Notes under the pieces: generated by a model
The model's database searches: none
The model's input: the letters and a program-made list of their open reading frames with translations, nothing else
Told to the model about the DNA's origin: nothing
Assembly (NCBI GenBank): GCA_037349315.1
Contig: JBAIAC010000008.1
Span: forward strand, 36,430,001 to 36,494,000
DNA length: 64,000 nt
Reading direction: 5' to 3'
From: Chelydra serpentina
Lineage: Eukaryota > Chordata > Testudines > Chelydridae
Shown here: positions 49,901 through 56,034 of the stretch, piece after piece
Numbering within the stretch: the stretch's first letter is position 1
Layout: every line of letters starts with the position of its first letter
Position numbers and translations under genes: made by a program

Positions 49901-50624
49901 GTGTTCGGTTATTAAGGGGCTGTTTCTCCTGCTGATTAAAGATGAAATAAACATATTTATCATCTTCAAAGACTGCCACAAACTGCTGCGTGTTGGAGGA
50001 GTGATATACTGACTTAATAGCTGTAGAGTCTGTATACGTTTCAAAAATGTCTTTCCCATCCTCACTGTAAAGCTGCCTAGTGCTAATTATTATCCCATTA
50101 TCATTTGGTCCATTCCCTTTTCCAACAAACAGCACTCGTTGTTTTTTGTCCAGGGAGGTGATTAGTCCCACAGTTGACACAGTCTCATCGTTGCTTGCCA
50201 CAAAGGACTTTTCCCCACCGCTATCAACATAATAGGTTATATTTTCAATGTTCTCCAGCTCCCTGATAGCACAGATCCCCTTAAAAAGGCTCCCACACAC
50301 AACAATTTTTCTCTCTAGTTTATCCAGCAAAAGTAATTTGTTGAAATTGTCAGTCAGCATTGCTTCACTGCACTGATTTTCAATGGGAGGGGTGCACTTT
50401 TTGCTATCCCTTTTTGGACCAGTTTCTACAGACTTCTGTTCCTTCAAGTCTTTTGTAAGTTGATGCAGGTAATTTACTGCTCCTAAATAGACAGTCCCGG
50501 TATCATTATTCACTGTAAGGTGGTTTAACTCTGCGGGACTTTCAAAATGCAGTTTCTTAACCTTGAATCCACAGCTGACACAAAAACAGCTCAAAATGCT
50601 CAATGTCCAGATCCATAAAGCCAT
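4783..50624 (-). CDS. PLXNB2: Plexin-B2 or close B2-like plexin, N-terminal 818 codons, 12 coding exons
   Basis: Plexins are single-pass cell-surface receptors for semaphorins that signal through a cytoplasmic Ras/Rap GAP domain. Twelve exons join without a frame break: 50624-49524, 48013-47831, 46566-46444, 42142-42042, 29276-29150, 27142-26992, 20290-20176, 19636-19534, 19061-18960, 13121-13029, 11248-11167 and 4955-4783 (2454 nt). The order is signal peptide (about residues 1-20), sema domain (to about 470), then PSI modules in exons 5-6, 8-9 and 13, with linker/IPT-like exons between. Marker strings are [52 protein letters not shown] and YGRSDCSLC. Full-length family members have about 1840 residues, so the rest lies beyond base 1. 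The resemblance to plexin-B2 is clear from memory of the family. Whether this is the one-to-one ortholog or a B2-like paralog cannot be settled here. Introns reach nearly 13 kb because of transposons. Confidence 0.93.
5733..6018. mobile_element. Harbinger-type MITE, subfamily A
   Basis: The termini GGGTATGTCTATACT and AGTGTAGACCTAGCG are flanked by the 3-bp duplication TAA (5730-5732, 6019-6021), the PIF/Harbinger target rule. Internal palindromes are TTTATCGCGTCTTG/CAAGACGCGATAAA and AGCTACGTTATTAATGTAGCT. It is nearly identical to 29434-29730 over its length. Noncoding, and the terminal sequence matches the full Harbinger at 30131-35490. Confidence 0.9.
6022..8145. other. Intron sequence without a recognisable gene
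   Basis: AT-rich intron of the plexin gene. No coding similarity, repeat termini or RNA gene were recognised. Short open frames here lack any family feature. Confidence 0.5.
8158..8365. mobile_element. Penelope-tail inverted dimer
   Basis: Two head-to-head copies of the Penelope-like 3' tail meet near 8275, each carrying the GTGGGT...ACCCAC hairpin and the TTAGTCTATAAGGTGCCAC motif. The unit is flanked by the 12-bp direct repeat TCATTAAATATA (8146-8157, 8366-8377), so it inserted as one piece. The right arm has CTGAAGA, a hairpin and GAAA (8282-8309), resembling a hammerhead ribozyme core. No protein coding. Confidence 0.85.
8965..9080. repeat. Unclassified repeat segment abutting the LINE
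   Basis: A CTCCTCTACCTTGGTGAGTC...CTTATTGGCGGATTTTG segment of higher GC than the surrounding intron, directly joined to the LINE ORF. It reads like part of a dispersed repeat, perhaps the far end of the same insertion. Class not determined. Confidence 0.35.
9082..10080 (+). pseudogene. Tx1/L1-like LINE ORF2 C-terminus with zinc-binding (zf-RVT) domain, frameshifted
   Basis: Two overlapping open frames, 9082-9531 and 9423-9992, together follow the C-terminal region of a Tx1-type LINE ORF2. The first gives [20 protein letters not shown] and [12 protein letters not shown]. After a frame change near 9480 the second gives [20 protein letters not shown], then the Cys/His knuckle [17 protein letters not shown], and ends SSLVLAL. 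The zf-RVT motif of W-LLHG...CPFC...ETL-H-...C supports the call. The polymerase and endonuclease are missing, so this is a 5'-truncated dead copy. GC content (about 60%) differs sharply from the AT-rich intron. Confidence 0.82.
10090..11166. other. Intron sequence without a recognisable gene
   Basis: AT-rich. A 40-bp scrap near 10900-10935 (TTTCAGAGTAGTAGCCGTGTTAGTC) matches the reversed end of the Penelope-like tail. Nothing else was recognised. Confidence 0.5.
11167..11248 (-). CDS. PLXNB2: Plexin exon 12 (residues 734-761)
   Basis: Acceptor CTTTTCCAG, donor ATGG|GTAAGT, 82 nt. It reads [18 protein letters not shown] and ends KIDSKLM. ANETLPL-L and IDSKL are shared with plexin-B2, and NET is an N-glycosylation sequon. 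Confidence 0.94.
11609..12144. mobile_element. Nonautonomous hAT element, 536 bp
   Basis: The termini CAGAAGTGGGCAAACTACGG and its imperfect complement ending TTTGCCCATCCCTG are flanked by the 8-bp duplication TGCTAAAC/TGCTAAAA. The interior is GC-rich with repeated GGTCCCGGGAGGGGGCGG-like motifs (11960-12030). No transposase reading frame. Confidence 0.87.
13029..13121 (-). CDS. PLXNB2: Plexin exon 11 (residues 703-733)
   Basis: Acceptor CTTGTATAG, donor GAG|GTAAAT, 93 nt, phase 0 at both ends. It encodes [17 protein letters not shown] and then [11 protein letters not shown]. It is more divergent than its neighbours, but length, phase and position match the family. Confidence 0.9.
13122..16439. 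other. Intron sequence, mostly unassigned
   Basis: No exon or complete element was recognised. Fragments include a hairpin at about 14408-14458 (TTTTTTAATGGAAAAT pairing with ATTTTCATTAAAAAA). At 15985-16055 there is a hAT-end-like stretch (AAGGGTATCAAACTC...CTGTGGGCCACGTC) without a partner terminus. Confidence 0.45.
16440..17300 (-). pseudogene. CR1-like LINE remnant: ORF1 esterase part joined to the ORF2 C-terminus
   Basis: Reading on the minus strand, 17280-16850 contains the SGNH-esterase-like ORF1 fragments [17 protein letters not shown] and [16 protein letters not shown], then [15 protein letters not shown] and [13 protein letters not shown]. At 16706-16485 it continues with the C-terminal reverse transcriptase strings [14 protein letters not shown] and [20 protein letters not shown]1 ORF1 proteins carry such an esterase. 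The whole polymerase body between the two parts is missing, so this is an internally deleted copy or two adjacent insertions. Not functional. Confidence 0.75.
17371..18633. mobile_element. 1.26-kb nonautonomous DNA transposon with ATTAAT-rich ends
   Basis: The ends TAGGGCTGTCAAACAATTA and ...AGCTGACAGCCTTA are inverted and are followed inward by repeated ATTAATTGCGATTA motifs on both sides. A GC-rich block at 17580-17930 and a (GT)n(GC)n microsatellite at 17505-17550 lie inside. The flanks CCTATTAC and TTTATTAA could be a decayed 8-bp duplication, so hAT is possible but unproven. No transposase was recognised. Confidence 0.7.
18960..19061 (-). CDS. PLXNB2: Plexin exon 10 (residues 669-702)
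   Basis: Acceptor TCCCTAG, donor CAG|GTAAAT, 102 nt, phase 0 at both ends. It encodes [19 protein letters not shown] and then [12 protein letters not shown], the SCPQ...P...I-P-M and F-GKNL signature of this family. Confidence 0.94.
19534..19636 (-). CDS. PLXNB2: Plexin exon 9 (second PSI module, residues 634-668)
   Basis: Acceptor TATTTGTAG, donor ATG|GTAAAA, 103 nt. It reads [20 protein letters not shown], a compact PSI module with the CxxC...C...C pattern, then a short acidic tail. It ends in phase 0. Confidence 0.95.
20176..20290 (-). CDS. PLXNB2: Plexin exon 8 (residues 596-634)
   Basis: Acceptor TTGGTAG, donor TTGCC|GTGAGT, 115 nt. It encodes [18 protein letters not shown], then [17 protein letters not shown], leading into the second PSI module. 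The intron before it is 6.7 kb and contains the first DIRS copy. Confidence 0.95.
20291..21873. other. Intron sequence without a recognisable gene
   Basis: AT-rich. The open frames at 20454-20732 and 21356-21598 show no family motif and look like chance frames. Confidence 0.5.
22149..23571 (-). pseudogene. DIRS reverse transcriptase and RNase H, nonsense and frameshift mutations
   Basis: The reverse transcriptase shows [36 protein letters not shown] and the catalytic FPYLDD, where a stop codon follows immediately (near 23059). Later fragments in other frames give [20 protein letters not shown], then the RNase H strings [17 protein letters not shown] and [15 protein letters not shown]. In intact elements this enzyme copies the genomic RNA before recombinase-mediated insertion. 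The copy is dead. Confidence 0.85.
23724..25042 (-). pseudogene. DIRS gag-like protein, broken by frameshifts
   Basis: Overlapping minus-strand fragments give [20 protein letters not shown], then [20 protein letters not shown] and [11 protein letters not shown]. After a frame change they give [20 protein letters not shown]. These match the capsid-like gag of sauropsid DIRS elements as I remember it. A Pro/Ser-rich stretch around 24680-25040 lies upstream. No single frame spans the gene. Confidence 0.7.
26992..27142 (-). CDS. PLXNB2: Plexin exon 7 (linker after PSI 1, residues 546-596)
   Basis: Acceptor GTTTCCAG, donor CAAG|GTAAGG, 151 nt, leaving one base of a codon. It starts [19 protein letters not shown] and ends IPHTPKGQ. 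The leading VxLTVSPLP is typical of plexin-B2. Confidence 0.95.
27954..28245. mobile_element. Nonautonomous hAT element, 292 bp
   Basis: The termini CAGGGGCGGCTCTA and GGAGCCAGCCCTG are flanked by the perfect 8-bp duplication GATAGTGA (27946-27953, 28246-28253). The inside holds repeated GCCGAA/CTGCCG-type units. Noncoding. Confidence 0.92.
28254..29149. other. Intron sequence with a probable CR1 scrap
   Basis: At 28325-28620 there are phrases (AAAGGGATTAGATATTTATATGCATAATGAGG, here split by mutations, and CACTGAACTAGATGGATCAC) that recall CR1 3' regions. The remainder is unassigned AT-rich intron. Confidence 0.4.
29150..29276 (-). CDS. PLXNB2: Plexin exon 6 (end of PSI 1, residues 503-545)
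   Basis: Acceptor TTATCAG, donor AAG|GTATGA, 127 nt. The first base completes the lysine codon begun in exon 5. It encodes [18 protein letters not shown], then [16 protein letters not shown]. The intron separating it from exon 5 is 12.8 kb and holds the Harbinger element and the second DIRS copy. Confidence 0.95.
29434..29730. mobile_element. Harbinger-type MITE, subfamily A (second copy)
   Basis: The ends GGGTAGGTCTATACTTACG and TAGTGTAGACCTAGCC are flanked by TAA (29431-29433, 29731-29733). It shares almost its whole length with 5733-6018, including the TTTATCGCGTCTTG palindrome. It lies only 400 bp from the full-length Harbinger. Confidence 0.92.
30440..33059 (+). CDS. Harbinger Myb/SANT-like DNA-binding protein, two exons
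   Basis: Exons 30440-31097 and 32578-33059 join in frame (658 + 482 nt, 379 codons plus stop) through the donor TCATCAG|GTCAGT and the acceptor TCCCACAG. The Myb/SANT-like domain (about residues 40-130) reads [18 protein letters not shown], then [31 protein letters not shown] and [13 protein letters not shown]. An acidic linker follows, then a basic patch [11 protein letters not shown], and a coiled-coil rich in Arg and Glu ([17 protein letters not shown]). In Harbinger transposons this protein binds the transposon ends and brings the transposase to the nucleus. The start could also be the internal ATG near 30518. A polyadenylation signal AATAAA lies at about 33139. No disabling mutation was seen. 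Confidence 0.88.
31685..32215 (+). repeat. Minisatellite, seven copies of a ~77-bp unit
   Basis: Units begin GAGCCGTTCA at 31691, 31767, 31844 (GAGCTGTTCA), 31922, 31999, 32076 and 32152, a period of 76-78 bp. The length change comes from the G-run in each unit. Each unit has GAGCGGTTCGCGGGCATTT and CCCTGGAGCAGCCACGCG. It lies inside the intron of the Myb-like gene. The minus-strand open frame through it is a by-product of the repeat. Confidence 0.95.
33831..35118 (-). pseudogene. Harbinger DDE transposase (HARBI1-like), apparent frameshift near 34775
   Basis: The N-terminal part (35118-34771) runs from [12 protein letters not shown] to [15 protein letters not shown] and then hits TGA. The next frame resumes at once with [19 protein letters not shown] and continues to the stop at 33831. 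A loss of two bases near 34774-34780 would explain the break. The catalytic part looks intact: [10 protein letters not shown] (first Asp), [29 protein letters not shown] (second Asp) and [19 protein letters not shown] (Glu). Combined length is about 425 residues, usual for Harbinger nucleases. A micro-intron or sequencing error is an alternative to a true frameshift. Confidence 0.85.
35699..36437. other. Intron sequence, one SINE-tail scrap
   Basis: Around 35945-36000 the wording TGCCTAGCACGATGGAGCCC resembles the 3' tail of turtle Cry SINEs. Nothing else was recognised. Confidence 0.4.
36438..36660 (-). mobile_element. CR1 LINE 3'-end fragment
   Basis: It starts with the CR1 terminal repeats as complement (ATCATAGAATCATAGAATC), then GGTTGGAAGGGACCTCAGG and CCACCACCTCCCTAGGTAA. 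This is the 3' untranslated end of CR1 on the minus strand, with no coding part. Confidence 0.93.
37494..37821. mobile_element. Nonautonomous hAT element (SPIN-like ends) inside DIRS copy 2
   Basis: The ends CAGGGATTCTCAATC and GGTTGAGAACCACTG are flanked by the perfect 8-bp duplication CACTAGAG (37486-37493, 37822-37829). The middle (from about 37583) may be part of another hAT family, so the unit could be composite. Confidence 0.9.
37780..38480 (-). pseudogene. DIRS tyrosine recombinase remnant
   Basis: An open stretch at 38192-37971 reads [16 protein letters not shown], then [19 protein letters not shown] and [21 protein letters not shown], which follows the DIRS recombinase region as I remember it. 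Flanking fragments in other frames extend it. In living elements this enzyme inserts the circular DNA copy without target duplication. It is broken by stops on both sides. Confidence 0.65.
39089..40045 (-). pseudogene. DIRS reverse transcriptase remnant, copy 2
   Basis: Fragments in shifting frames: [20 protein letters not shown] and [10 protein letters not shown] (40045-39806), then [20 protein letters not shown], the catalytic [10 protein letters not shown], and [20 protein letters not shown] (39693-39451). The YLDD box is intact here, unlike copy 1, where a stop follows it. Elsewhere the frame is lost several times. Confidence 0.8.
40567..40660 (-). mobile_element. CR1 3'-end fragment inside DIRS copy 2
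   Basis: TTCATAGAATCATAGAATAT then GGTTGGAAGGGACCTCAGG and CAACCCCCTGCTCAAAGCAG, the same tail as 36438-36660, truncated after about 95 bp. Confidence 0.9.
41514..41711. mobile_element. 198-bp nonautonomous hAT element inside DIRS copy 2
   Basis: The ends TGTTCCCTCTAAGCTG and TTAGAGGGAACA are inverted, with the perfect 8-bp duplication GCGCATAA (41506-41513, 41712-41719). The inside repeats a CACACAGCCTGTCAAAAATT-like unit about three times. Noncoding. Confidence 0.9.
42042..42142 (-). CDS. PLXNB2: Plexin exon 5 (first PSI module, residues 470-503)
   Basis: Acceptor TTCTGCAG, donor AA|GTAAGT, 101 nt, entering in phase 0 and leaving two bases of a codon. It reads [18 protein letters not shown] and continues to [11 protein letters not shown], the cysteine pattern of a plexin PSI domain. 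Confidence 0.96.
42143..44520. other. Intron sequence without a recognisable gene
   Basis: AT-rich intron between plexin exons 4 and 5. No element boundaries or coding similarity were recognised. Confidence 0.5.
44523..44816. repeat. Decayed Harbinger-like MITE with a strong hairpin
   Basis: A TAA then GGCTAGGTCTATCCTGCG resembles a Harbinger end at 44523. A perfect 16-bp inverted repeat CCATTGTAGTGTAGAC / GTCTACACTACAATGG (44751-44766, 44792-44807) with a 25-nt loop lies at the other side. The right boundary is unclear. Confidence 0.5.
44880..46400. other. Intron sequence, GC-shifted segment with a poly-G run
   Basis: 45280-45830 is richer in GC and has a G-run near 45531-45548 and a GGT microsatellite near 45672. 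Open frames there arise from these simple repeats. Possibly an old transposon, but no ends were recognised. Confidence 0.35.
46444..46566 (-). CDS. PLXNB2: Plexin exon 4 (end of sema domain, residues 429-469)
   Basis: Acceptor TTAAATAG, donor AAG|GTACAG, 123 nt, phase 0 on both sides. It encodes [14 protein letters not shown] and ends [16 protein letters not shown], the last propeller blade before the first PSI module. Confidence 0.95.
46567..47830. other. Intron sequence without a recognisable gene
   Basis: AT-rich, nothing recognised between plexin exons 3 and 4. Confidence 0.5.
47831..48013 (-). CDS. PLXNB2: Plexin exon 3 (sema domain, residues 368-428)
   Basis: Acceptor TTACTAG, donor AAG|GTAATA, 183 nt, phase 0 at both ends. 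It reads [18 protein letters not shown], then an ITAVTV-type strand and ends [15 protein letters not shown]. This is a sema beta-propeller blade highly conserved in plexin-B2. Confidence 0.96.
49062..49470 (-). mobile_element. Decayed CR1-type LINE fragment
   Basis: TTCATAGATTCATGGATTTTAAGGC at the start, then ACACAGGCTATGGAATTTCACCC and CTTCAGCTTCCAGTCACGTG, wording typical of older sauropsid CR1 tails in complement. It ends about 50 bp from the plexin exon donor. Confidence 0.65.
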
Positions 50625-50637
50625 TTCTATGCAATAC
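49524..50637 (-). CDS. PLXNB2: Plexin exon with start codon, signal peptide and most of the sema domain
   Basis: The acceptor CCCTTTTAG precedes 13 nt of 5' UTR. The ATG at 50624 has G at -3 and G at +4, a good Kozak context. It opens with a hydrophobic signal peptide ([16 protein letters not shown]). The exon encodes residues 1-367 and ends in phase 0 at AAG before the donor GTAATG. Sema-domain hallmarks are [17 protein letters not shown], the ETGP..D..KCTPPI turn, [14 protein letters not shown] and [13 protein letters not shown]. Several N-glycosylation sequons are visible (NDT, NIT, NRT, NSS, NGS). The acceptor just upstream shows that at least one noncoding 5' exon exists above 50640. One uninterrupted 367-codon reading frame in otherwise stop-rich DNA makes this the safest coding call in the window. 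Confidence 0.97.
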
Positions 50638-50639
50638 CT

Positions 50640-52635
50640 AAAAGGGAAAGAGAGAAAATGTAAAACATGGGGGAAATAAAGTTTAACCTAACTTTAGTAA
50701 CCTTAGCTTTAAAAATACTGATTTATAACCAAATAACCTCAGAAAATCCCAGTAATTCTCAGAAGTATGTCAAATGAGTTCAATTGTCTTGTGGGAAAAT
50801 GTGATGGCGAGTTTGAGTATGGCCTTTGAATTGCCATGTGACCATCAATGAAGCCAAGATATGTGGTAGGGTGGGAGGAAGGAGAAGTGACGCTGCTTTG
50901 GAAGGTTTTATGTTCTATACGTCCTTTTACTGGGTTTGTGAACATAAGCCAAGAGGTTCAGATGGATGCCGTCTGGTGTGGGGTTTAATTTAGATCAAAA
51001 TCTAAACAAATACAAAACTTAAGAATTCAGTCTTATTAAACAGCAGAATTACGGGAGCTTTCTGAAAGTTTAAGTGCCACCTAAAAATCACATGGCAACT
51101 TCTCTGAACGTATTAAAAAGGATCAAACTTTTTACATATCCAGTAACTCTAAATATAGTACAACACAAAGGATTAAATTTTTTCCATTACATATTAACAA
51201 TGCTCTTTCTAGCTAAAATGTTCACACTGAAAGCTACTGGATTTTATTGTTTCTGTAAGGCCCTTCCAGACATTTGTTAGTTGAGGAGCTGGTGAGTTGG
51301 AGAAAGAAAGGAAAGAACTGGAATACCTGCATTAATCCAAAGAGCAACAATCTTGGTCATGCCAGGAAATCCTTCTAATGGATTAAAAGTTATAGCATTC
51401 ATGCTAAATTGCTTGGGGGAAAAAAACTAATCCATTAGCTTCATTATTTTTCAGTAGATTGGTGTTTCAGCATATAGGAATTAGATAGTATCCTGTTAAG
51501 TAGTTTGTGAGTTAAGTTAGTGGTGCGCACTGTATTCTAGGTTCTAGAAACCATCCAGACTACCAGTATCTAAATAGTTAGGCTTTGCTTGTTTGTAAAC
51601 AGTAAACACAGTTATTTGGGACCCAATTCTGCCCCTGTGATATCTTCATATTATTACCTTTGTCAAAGAGCCAAAGATGGAACAAGTATGCATCTCTTTT
51701 CAGAACTAAGCTTTCACGAGCTAGTTTTATTCATTCCTAACTGCATGAAAAGCAAATGTCCTTAGATATGTCCAGCTTATCTTCCAATAACTTTGAGAAC
51801 CAGATATTTGTTACAGCAATTCCTAGGGTGCAGCACTCCTGGAAGCCAAAAGCCAAGCCACCCTTCTTAAACTGGCCTGCTGGGGGAGGGAACATCTGAG
51901 GTTTGTGGGTGTCTTTTTTTTAACCCCTCTTACTCTGTCTCTCCCTTTCCCCAGTCCACATGCTTGCAACCCACTCCTGCCTTAACAATGACTTGGGAAC
52001 CAGCTGTTTGTATTCACACTGGAACCAAGCCATCAGCCTGCTCAATGAATTCAAGCACACTACAGCTACAATGGAGCCTGAGGTGTTTCAAGGACAACCT
52101 ATACTCCATTTTTTATCACAGCACACAAATTCAGCAGGAGAGCAGAATGACCGATCACACTTAGGCAGTGTTGAAGCTCAGCACAGAGGCAGGACGGGGG
52201 TGGGGATCTCTACAGCAGGTAGGGTGGGACTGGGAAGTATTTTGGGACCCACCGAAGGTTAATCATGGAGAATCACAATGGGTGACTTTGGCGCCAATCT
52301 ACATACAAGATGCCATCAAAATAAAAAAAACTGGTTTTAATTCACACCTCTATTTATTAAAGTGCCAGTCTGTGATTTTTATTTTGATTTAGCTTAAATG
52401 GCTTTAAAAAGGGGTGAAAAAAGTAATTTAAGGCATTCTTAATTCAAACTAAGAGAGACTGTCCACACACAGTGTTGTACAAAATAACAAAAAGCATGAA
52501 TTAAAAACTGATGTAGGTAGTTGGTGACAGTTTGCATAGACAAGCCCTTAGTGCTTATATGTCAGGCCCTCGCCCCCCTCGTTTAGCAGAGAGAGCAGAA
52601 AGCCAAACACAAGGAGGGTATGTAAATCTGGAAGG
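50640..52635. other. Upstream intron of the plexin gene, nothing recognised
   Basis: The acceptor at 50638-50639 proves this is intron of the transcript. No noncoding exon, promoter or repeat could be identified. Confidence 0.5.
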
Positions 52636-52643
52636 GATGTATG

Positions 52644-52956
52644 CAGTAGCATAGCCGGGGGGGGGGGGGGGGAGAGGGGAGCAGGGGGAGCGGCTGCTCC
52701 CCCTGTGAGGAACAGCGGCCCACGGCGCTTTAAAAGGCCCGCGGCTCCTGCCGCTGCGGGGAGCCGCGGGCGTTTTAAAGCGTCGCAGGAGCCCAGCTGC
52801 TGGAGCTCCGGCGGTGGCGCTTTAAAGAGCCCAGGAGCTCCACAGCGGCTGGAGCCCCGGGCTCTTTAAAGCGCTGCAGGGTGAGTACAGGGGGAGCGGG
52901 GAGGCGCCTTTTTATAGCGCCGCTCCCCGTGTGCTTCAGACCTGGCTACGCTACTG
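52644..52956. mobile_element. GC-rich nonautonomous hAT element, 313 bp
   Basis: The ends CAGTAGCATAGCC and GGCTACGCTACTG are flanked by the perfect 8-bp duplication GATGTATG (52636-52643, 52957-52964). A run of about 18 G near 52658 is followed by a CpG-rich core with four CTTTAAA motifs in GGCGCTTTAAAG-like contexts. It mimics a CpG island. Confidence 0.92.
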
Positions 52957-52964
52957 GATGTATG

Positions 52965-55436
52965 GGGGCCAGTGGCAGAGCAAATGGAAGTGTGAGGGCA
53001 GTATTGTGAACCTCAAGCACTCAGAAATCAAGAATCAGGCCCCAGAAAGTCATGAGTGTCTTTAAAATCATGAGATGATTTTTTTTTAAAAAAAAATCTG
53101 GATTCTTCTATTTGCCTGCTTGTTTGCGAGCCCTTGGTGCTTACATTTTCTATCTTTTCTTCACAATCATGAAGGCAAGATACTAAAAGTGAAATCTGAC
53201 ATTTCTCACATAAATTAATGTCTCCAGAATATAGAGCTTAAAGGAAAACCACAAAATATCATGACACTGACAAAAAAATAATAATAGTTGGCAACTTTGT
53301 GTGGGTTGCGTGGGTGAAGAGAAAAAGGGCATGTTGAAACCATGAAGTGGAATCTAACTTCAAATCTTGCTTGTTGGCCAATAACAAATCATTACCCCTA
53401 TATTCATGAAAGGACTGATCCAAAACCCTTCGACTTCACTGAGCTTTCGATCAGGATTTTCATGGGTTTAATGGAAGCCGCTGTACCTGTAGGAGTGTCA
53501 GCTGGTGTGCAGAATAGGCCTTAACTTTTAAATTTTCCTGTGATTACTGATATGCGTTATAGTCTTAACACAACTTTGTTTCTTTAAATAAAATACCAAA
53601 TTTGAATAGTACAGAACTTGTCTTAACTATGTAAATTGCTTTTAGAATTCTCTTGAAACTTCTGCTATTTGTGTTTTCAGAGGCTAACTGCATTTGAACT
53701 TTTAAATAGACCAGCTGATTGACTGAAATTATATTAATGCCCTCTGAGACCTAAGCTAGTGTGCGCTTTTACCTATGACACTCAGGCTGGCTTCCCAAAC
53801 ATGGAACATTTTGCAGACTTGCAAAAGTTAAGTTATGATGGTGGGGAAAGGAAAGCATGCATGCCCAGACATGTAGGTCTAAGGCGGGGGGGAGGGGGGA
53901 AGATCACATTCAGACAGAAATCTGGCAAACAAATATGAACCAGTAACTCTTCCTTTGAAAGTTAATTGTGTGACTGTCTAGTGCCTGCCTGATGGGGAAA
54001 GGACTTGGAAAACTATAAGGGATCTCAAGTCAAATCTGAAAGATCTGTGAAAAGAAATGCGTCACTATAAAAGAGAAATAATTAAACAAAAAGTAATCTA
54101 ACAGGGGAATGCCTTGTGGGAGGGTGCAAGCCAAATGAAGTGCTAAAGCAGAGTAAGGAACTGAAAAAAAGAACCATATCCCTGTGCCAGAACAGAAGTT
54201 AAAGTTGGCAGCAATAGCAAACTCCATGATGGGAGGTGAAAGGGAACTGCCTGAATCATCATTTGCACCGAAGAGCCGAACCTAAAAGTCAACATCCAGT
54301 CTGCAGAAACCTTTCAAGCTGGGAGGGAAGAACTCTCCCTGAGACAGTAAACTGTTTACTGTGCCGAAGACACACATTGGCATTTTGAATAATCTACTAA
54401 TTCTAATCTCTCTTTATATTCTCTGTATTTTCATGGAGTCTAGGCATAGACAAGGATGTAGTGGGGAGGACTGCTTTCCTTAAGTAGAACGATTGTCTTT
54501 TTTAGACCTAGTTTAGTTCAAAATAAATAATAATAATAAAAATAATAAAAAGACAGAGTGAAAGAGACTAACCCCAATCCTATTTTCCAAGGTTCCAGTC
54601 ATGGGTCAAACCTAGTAGTTAACTGTAAATGAGACAGCAGAAGAGGCAGTGTCAGCTTGCCTCTTGATAACAGGGTGACCTCATATACCAGAACAACCAG
54701 GAAAGGTCCCAGAATTATACTGCATTCCTGATGAATGCAGACTTCGATGCATGCCATGAAGTGTAATGAAACCCTGTGCTCCTCTATAGTTCTATTACCC
54801 TCTCTCCAGACCTCAGAGCAGCGCTGTTCTATCTTATTTGGAGAAGACTCCTCTCCCCTCACATCCCCACCATTCCCCAGGAATTTAGTGTTCTGATCCA
54901 AACAAGCCATCTCCCATCCCACATTTTAGTGATGGAACAGCACAAGCCATAGTATGTCATCCACTTTAAAATATGGTCCCCTTGTTTGTGCCATCTTCTC
55001 ATCTGAAATGAGCTAGAGAAGCAGGCTTACTCTGCTATAAATTATAGCTAATAATATTCATATCTAATTCTATATCTAGCATGTAAGGACAAATCTTAGG
55101 ACACAGTGAATGAAGATAAACTCAGACTCATTTGTTTGCTCCTGTTCCACTGGGAAAGCAATGTATATGAAATGATGTTGCCCCTCAAGCTTAGCAACAG
55201 GAGCCAAGAAATGACTTTACTTACTAGATATCCCTTAAGGAAAACTGAAGCAATTTCTTATTCCAGTCTAGGGTAAATTCTGCCCTCAGTTTACACCCAC
55301 ATAAATCCATTTATGTCAATGGATTTGCAGAATAACTTAGAGGAGAACTTATCCCTTTAAGAGCTGATATTTATTGAATTAAAATGTAGGTATTAGAAAG
55401 GGAATTGTTTAAAAATACCCATCAGTGTTCTGATCT
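52965..55436. other. Noncoding sequence, unassigned
   Basis: AT-rich. An (AAT)n-type run lies at 54520-54555. No gene, element or RNA was recognised. Confidence 0.45.
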
Positions 55437-55444
55437 CTCTATAC

Positions 55445-55949
55445 TAGGGGTCTCAAACATGCGGCCAGCCCGCGGAGTTATTTGCTGCGGCCTGCCAAGC
55501 TCACCGCACCCTCCCCCCGAGTTATTTCCTGTGGCCGCCAAGCTCCCCTCACTCGCCACTCCCCTTCCCCCCCCAGCGCCCCACGTCCCCGCTTCTCTGC
55601 CTACTGCTAGGCACTTCCTGGCACCAAACAGCTGTTTGGTGGCGCTTAGCGCTTTCCAGGAGGGAGGGGGAGGAGCAGGGAACTGCCCGCTCAGGGGAGG
55701 AGGTGGAGAAGAGGCGGGGCAGGGGCAGGGATTTGGGGAAGGGGTTGGAATAGGGGCAGGGAGGGGGCAGAGTTGGGGTCGGGACTTTGGGGAAGGGGTG
55801 GGAAGAGGCGGGGCAGGGATGAGGCCTCGTGGAAGGGGTGGTGTGGGGGCGGGGCCAGAGACAGCGGGGGCGGGGTCAGTGATGTGGCCCTCCGGCCAAT
55901 GTACTGGTCCTCATGTGGCCCTCGTGGTCATTTGAGTTTGAGATCCCTG
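55445..55949. mobile_element. Nonautonomous hAT element, 505 bp, GC-rich
   Basis: The ends TAGGGGTCTCAAAC and GTTTGAGATCCCTG are flanked by the perfect 8-bp duplication CTCTATAC (55437-55444, 55950-55957). The interior has G-rich tandem motifs such as GGGGAAGGGGTGGGAAGAGG at 55730-55815. Noncoding. Confidence 0.92.
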
Positions 55950-56034
55950 CTCTATACGGCGCTCGTTAGGGGCTATCACCTTAACGATACAGACACCATA
56001 CTTCCAAGCAGGGGGCTATGCCTCATCAAGAGGA

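Noticed and set aside
52644..52956. CpG island as the plexin promoter
   Set aside because: It is bounded by hAT ends and an 8-bp target duplication, so by default it is an insertion, not an ancestral promoter.
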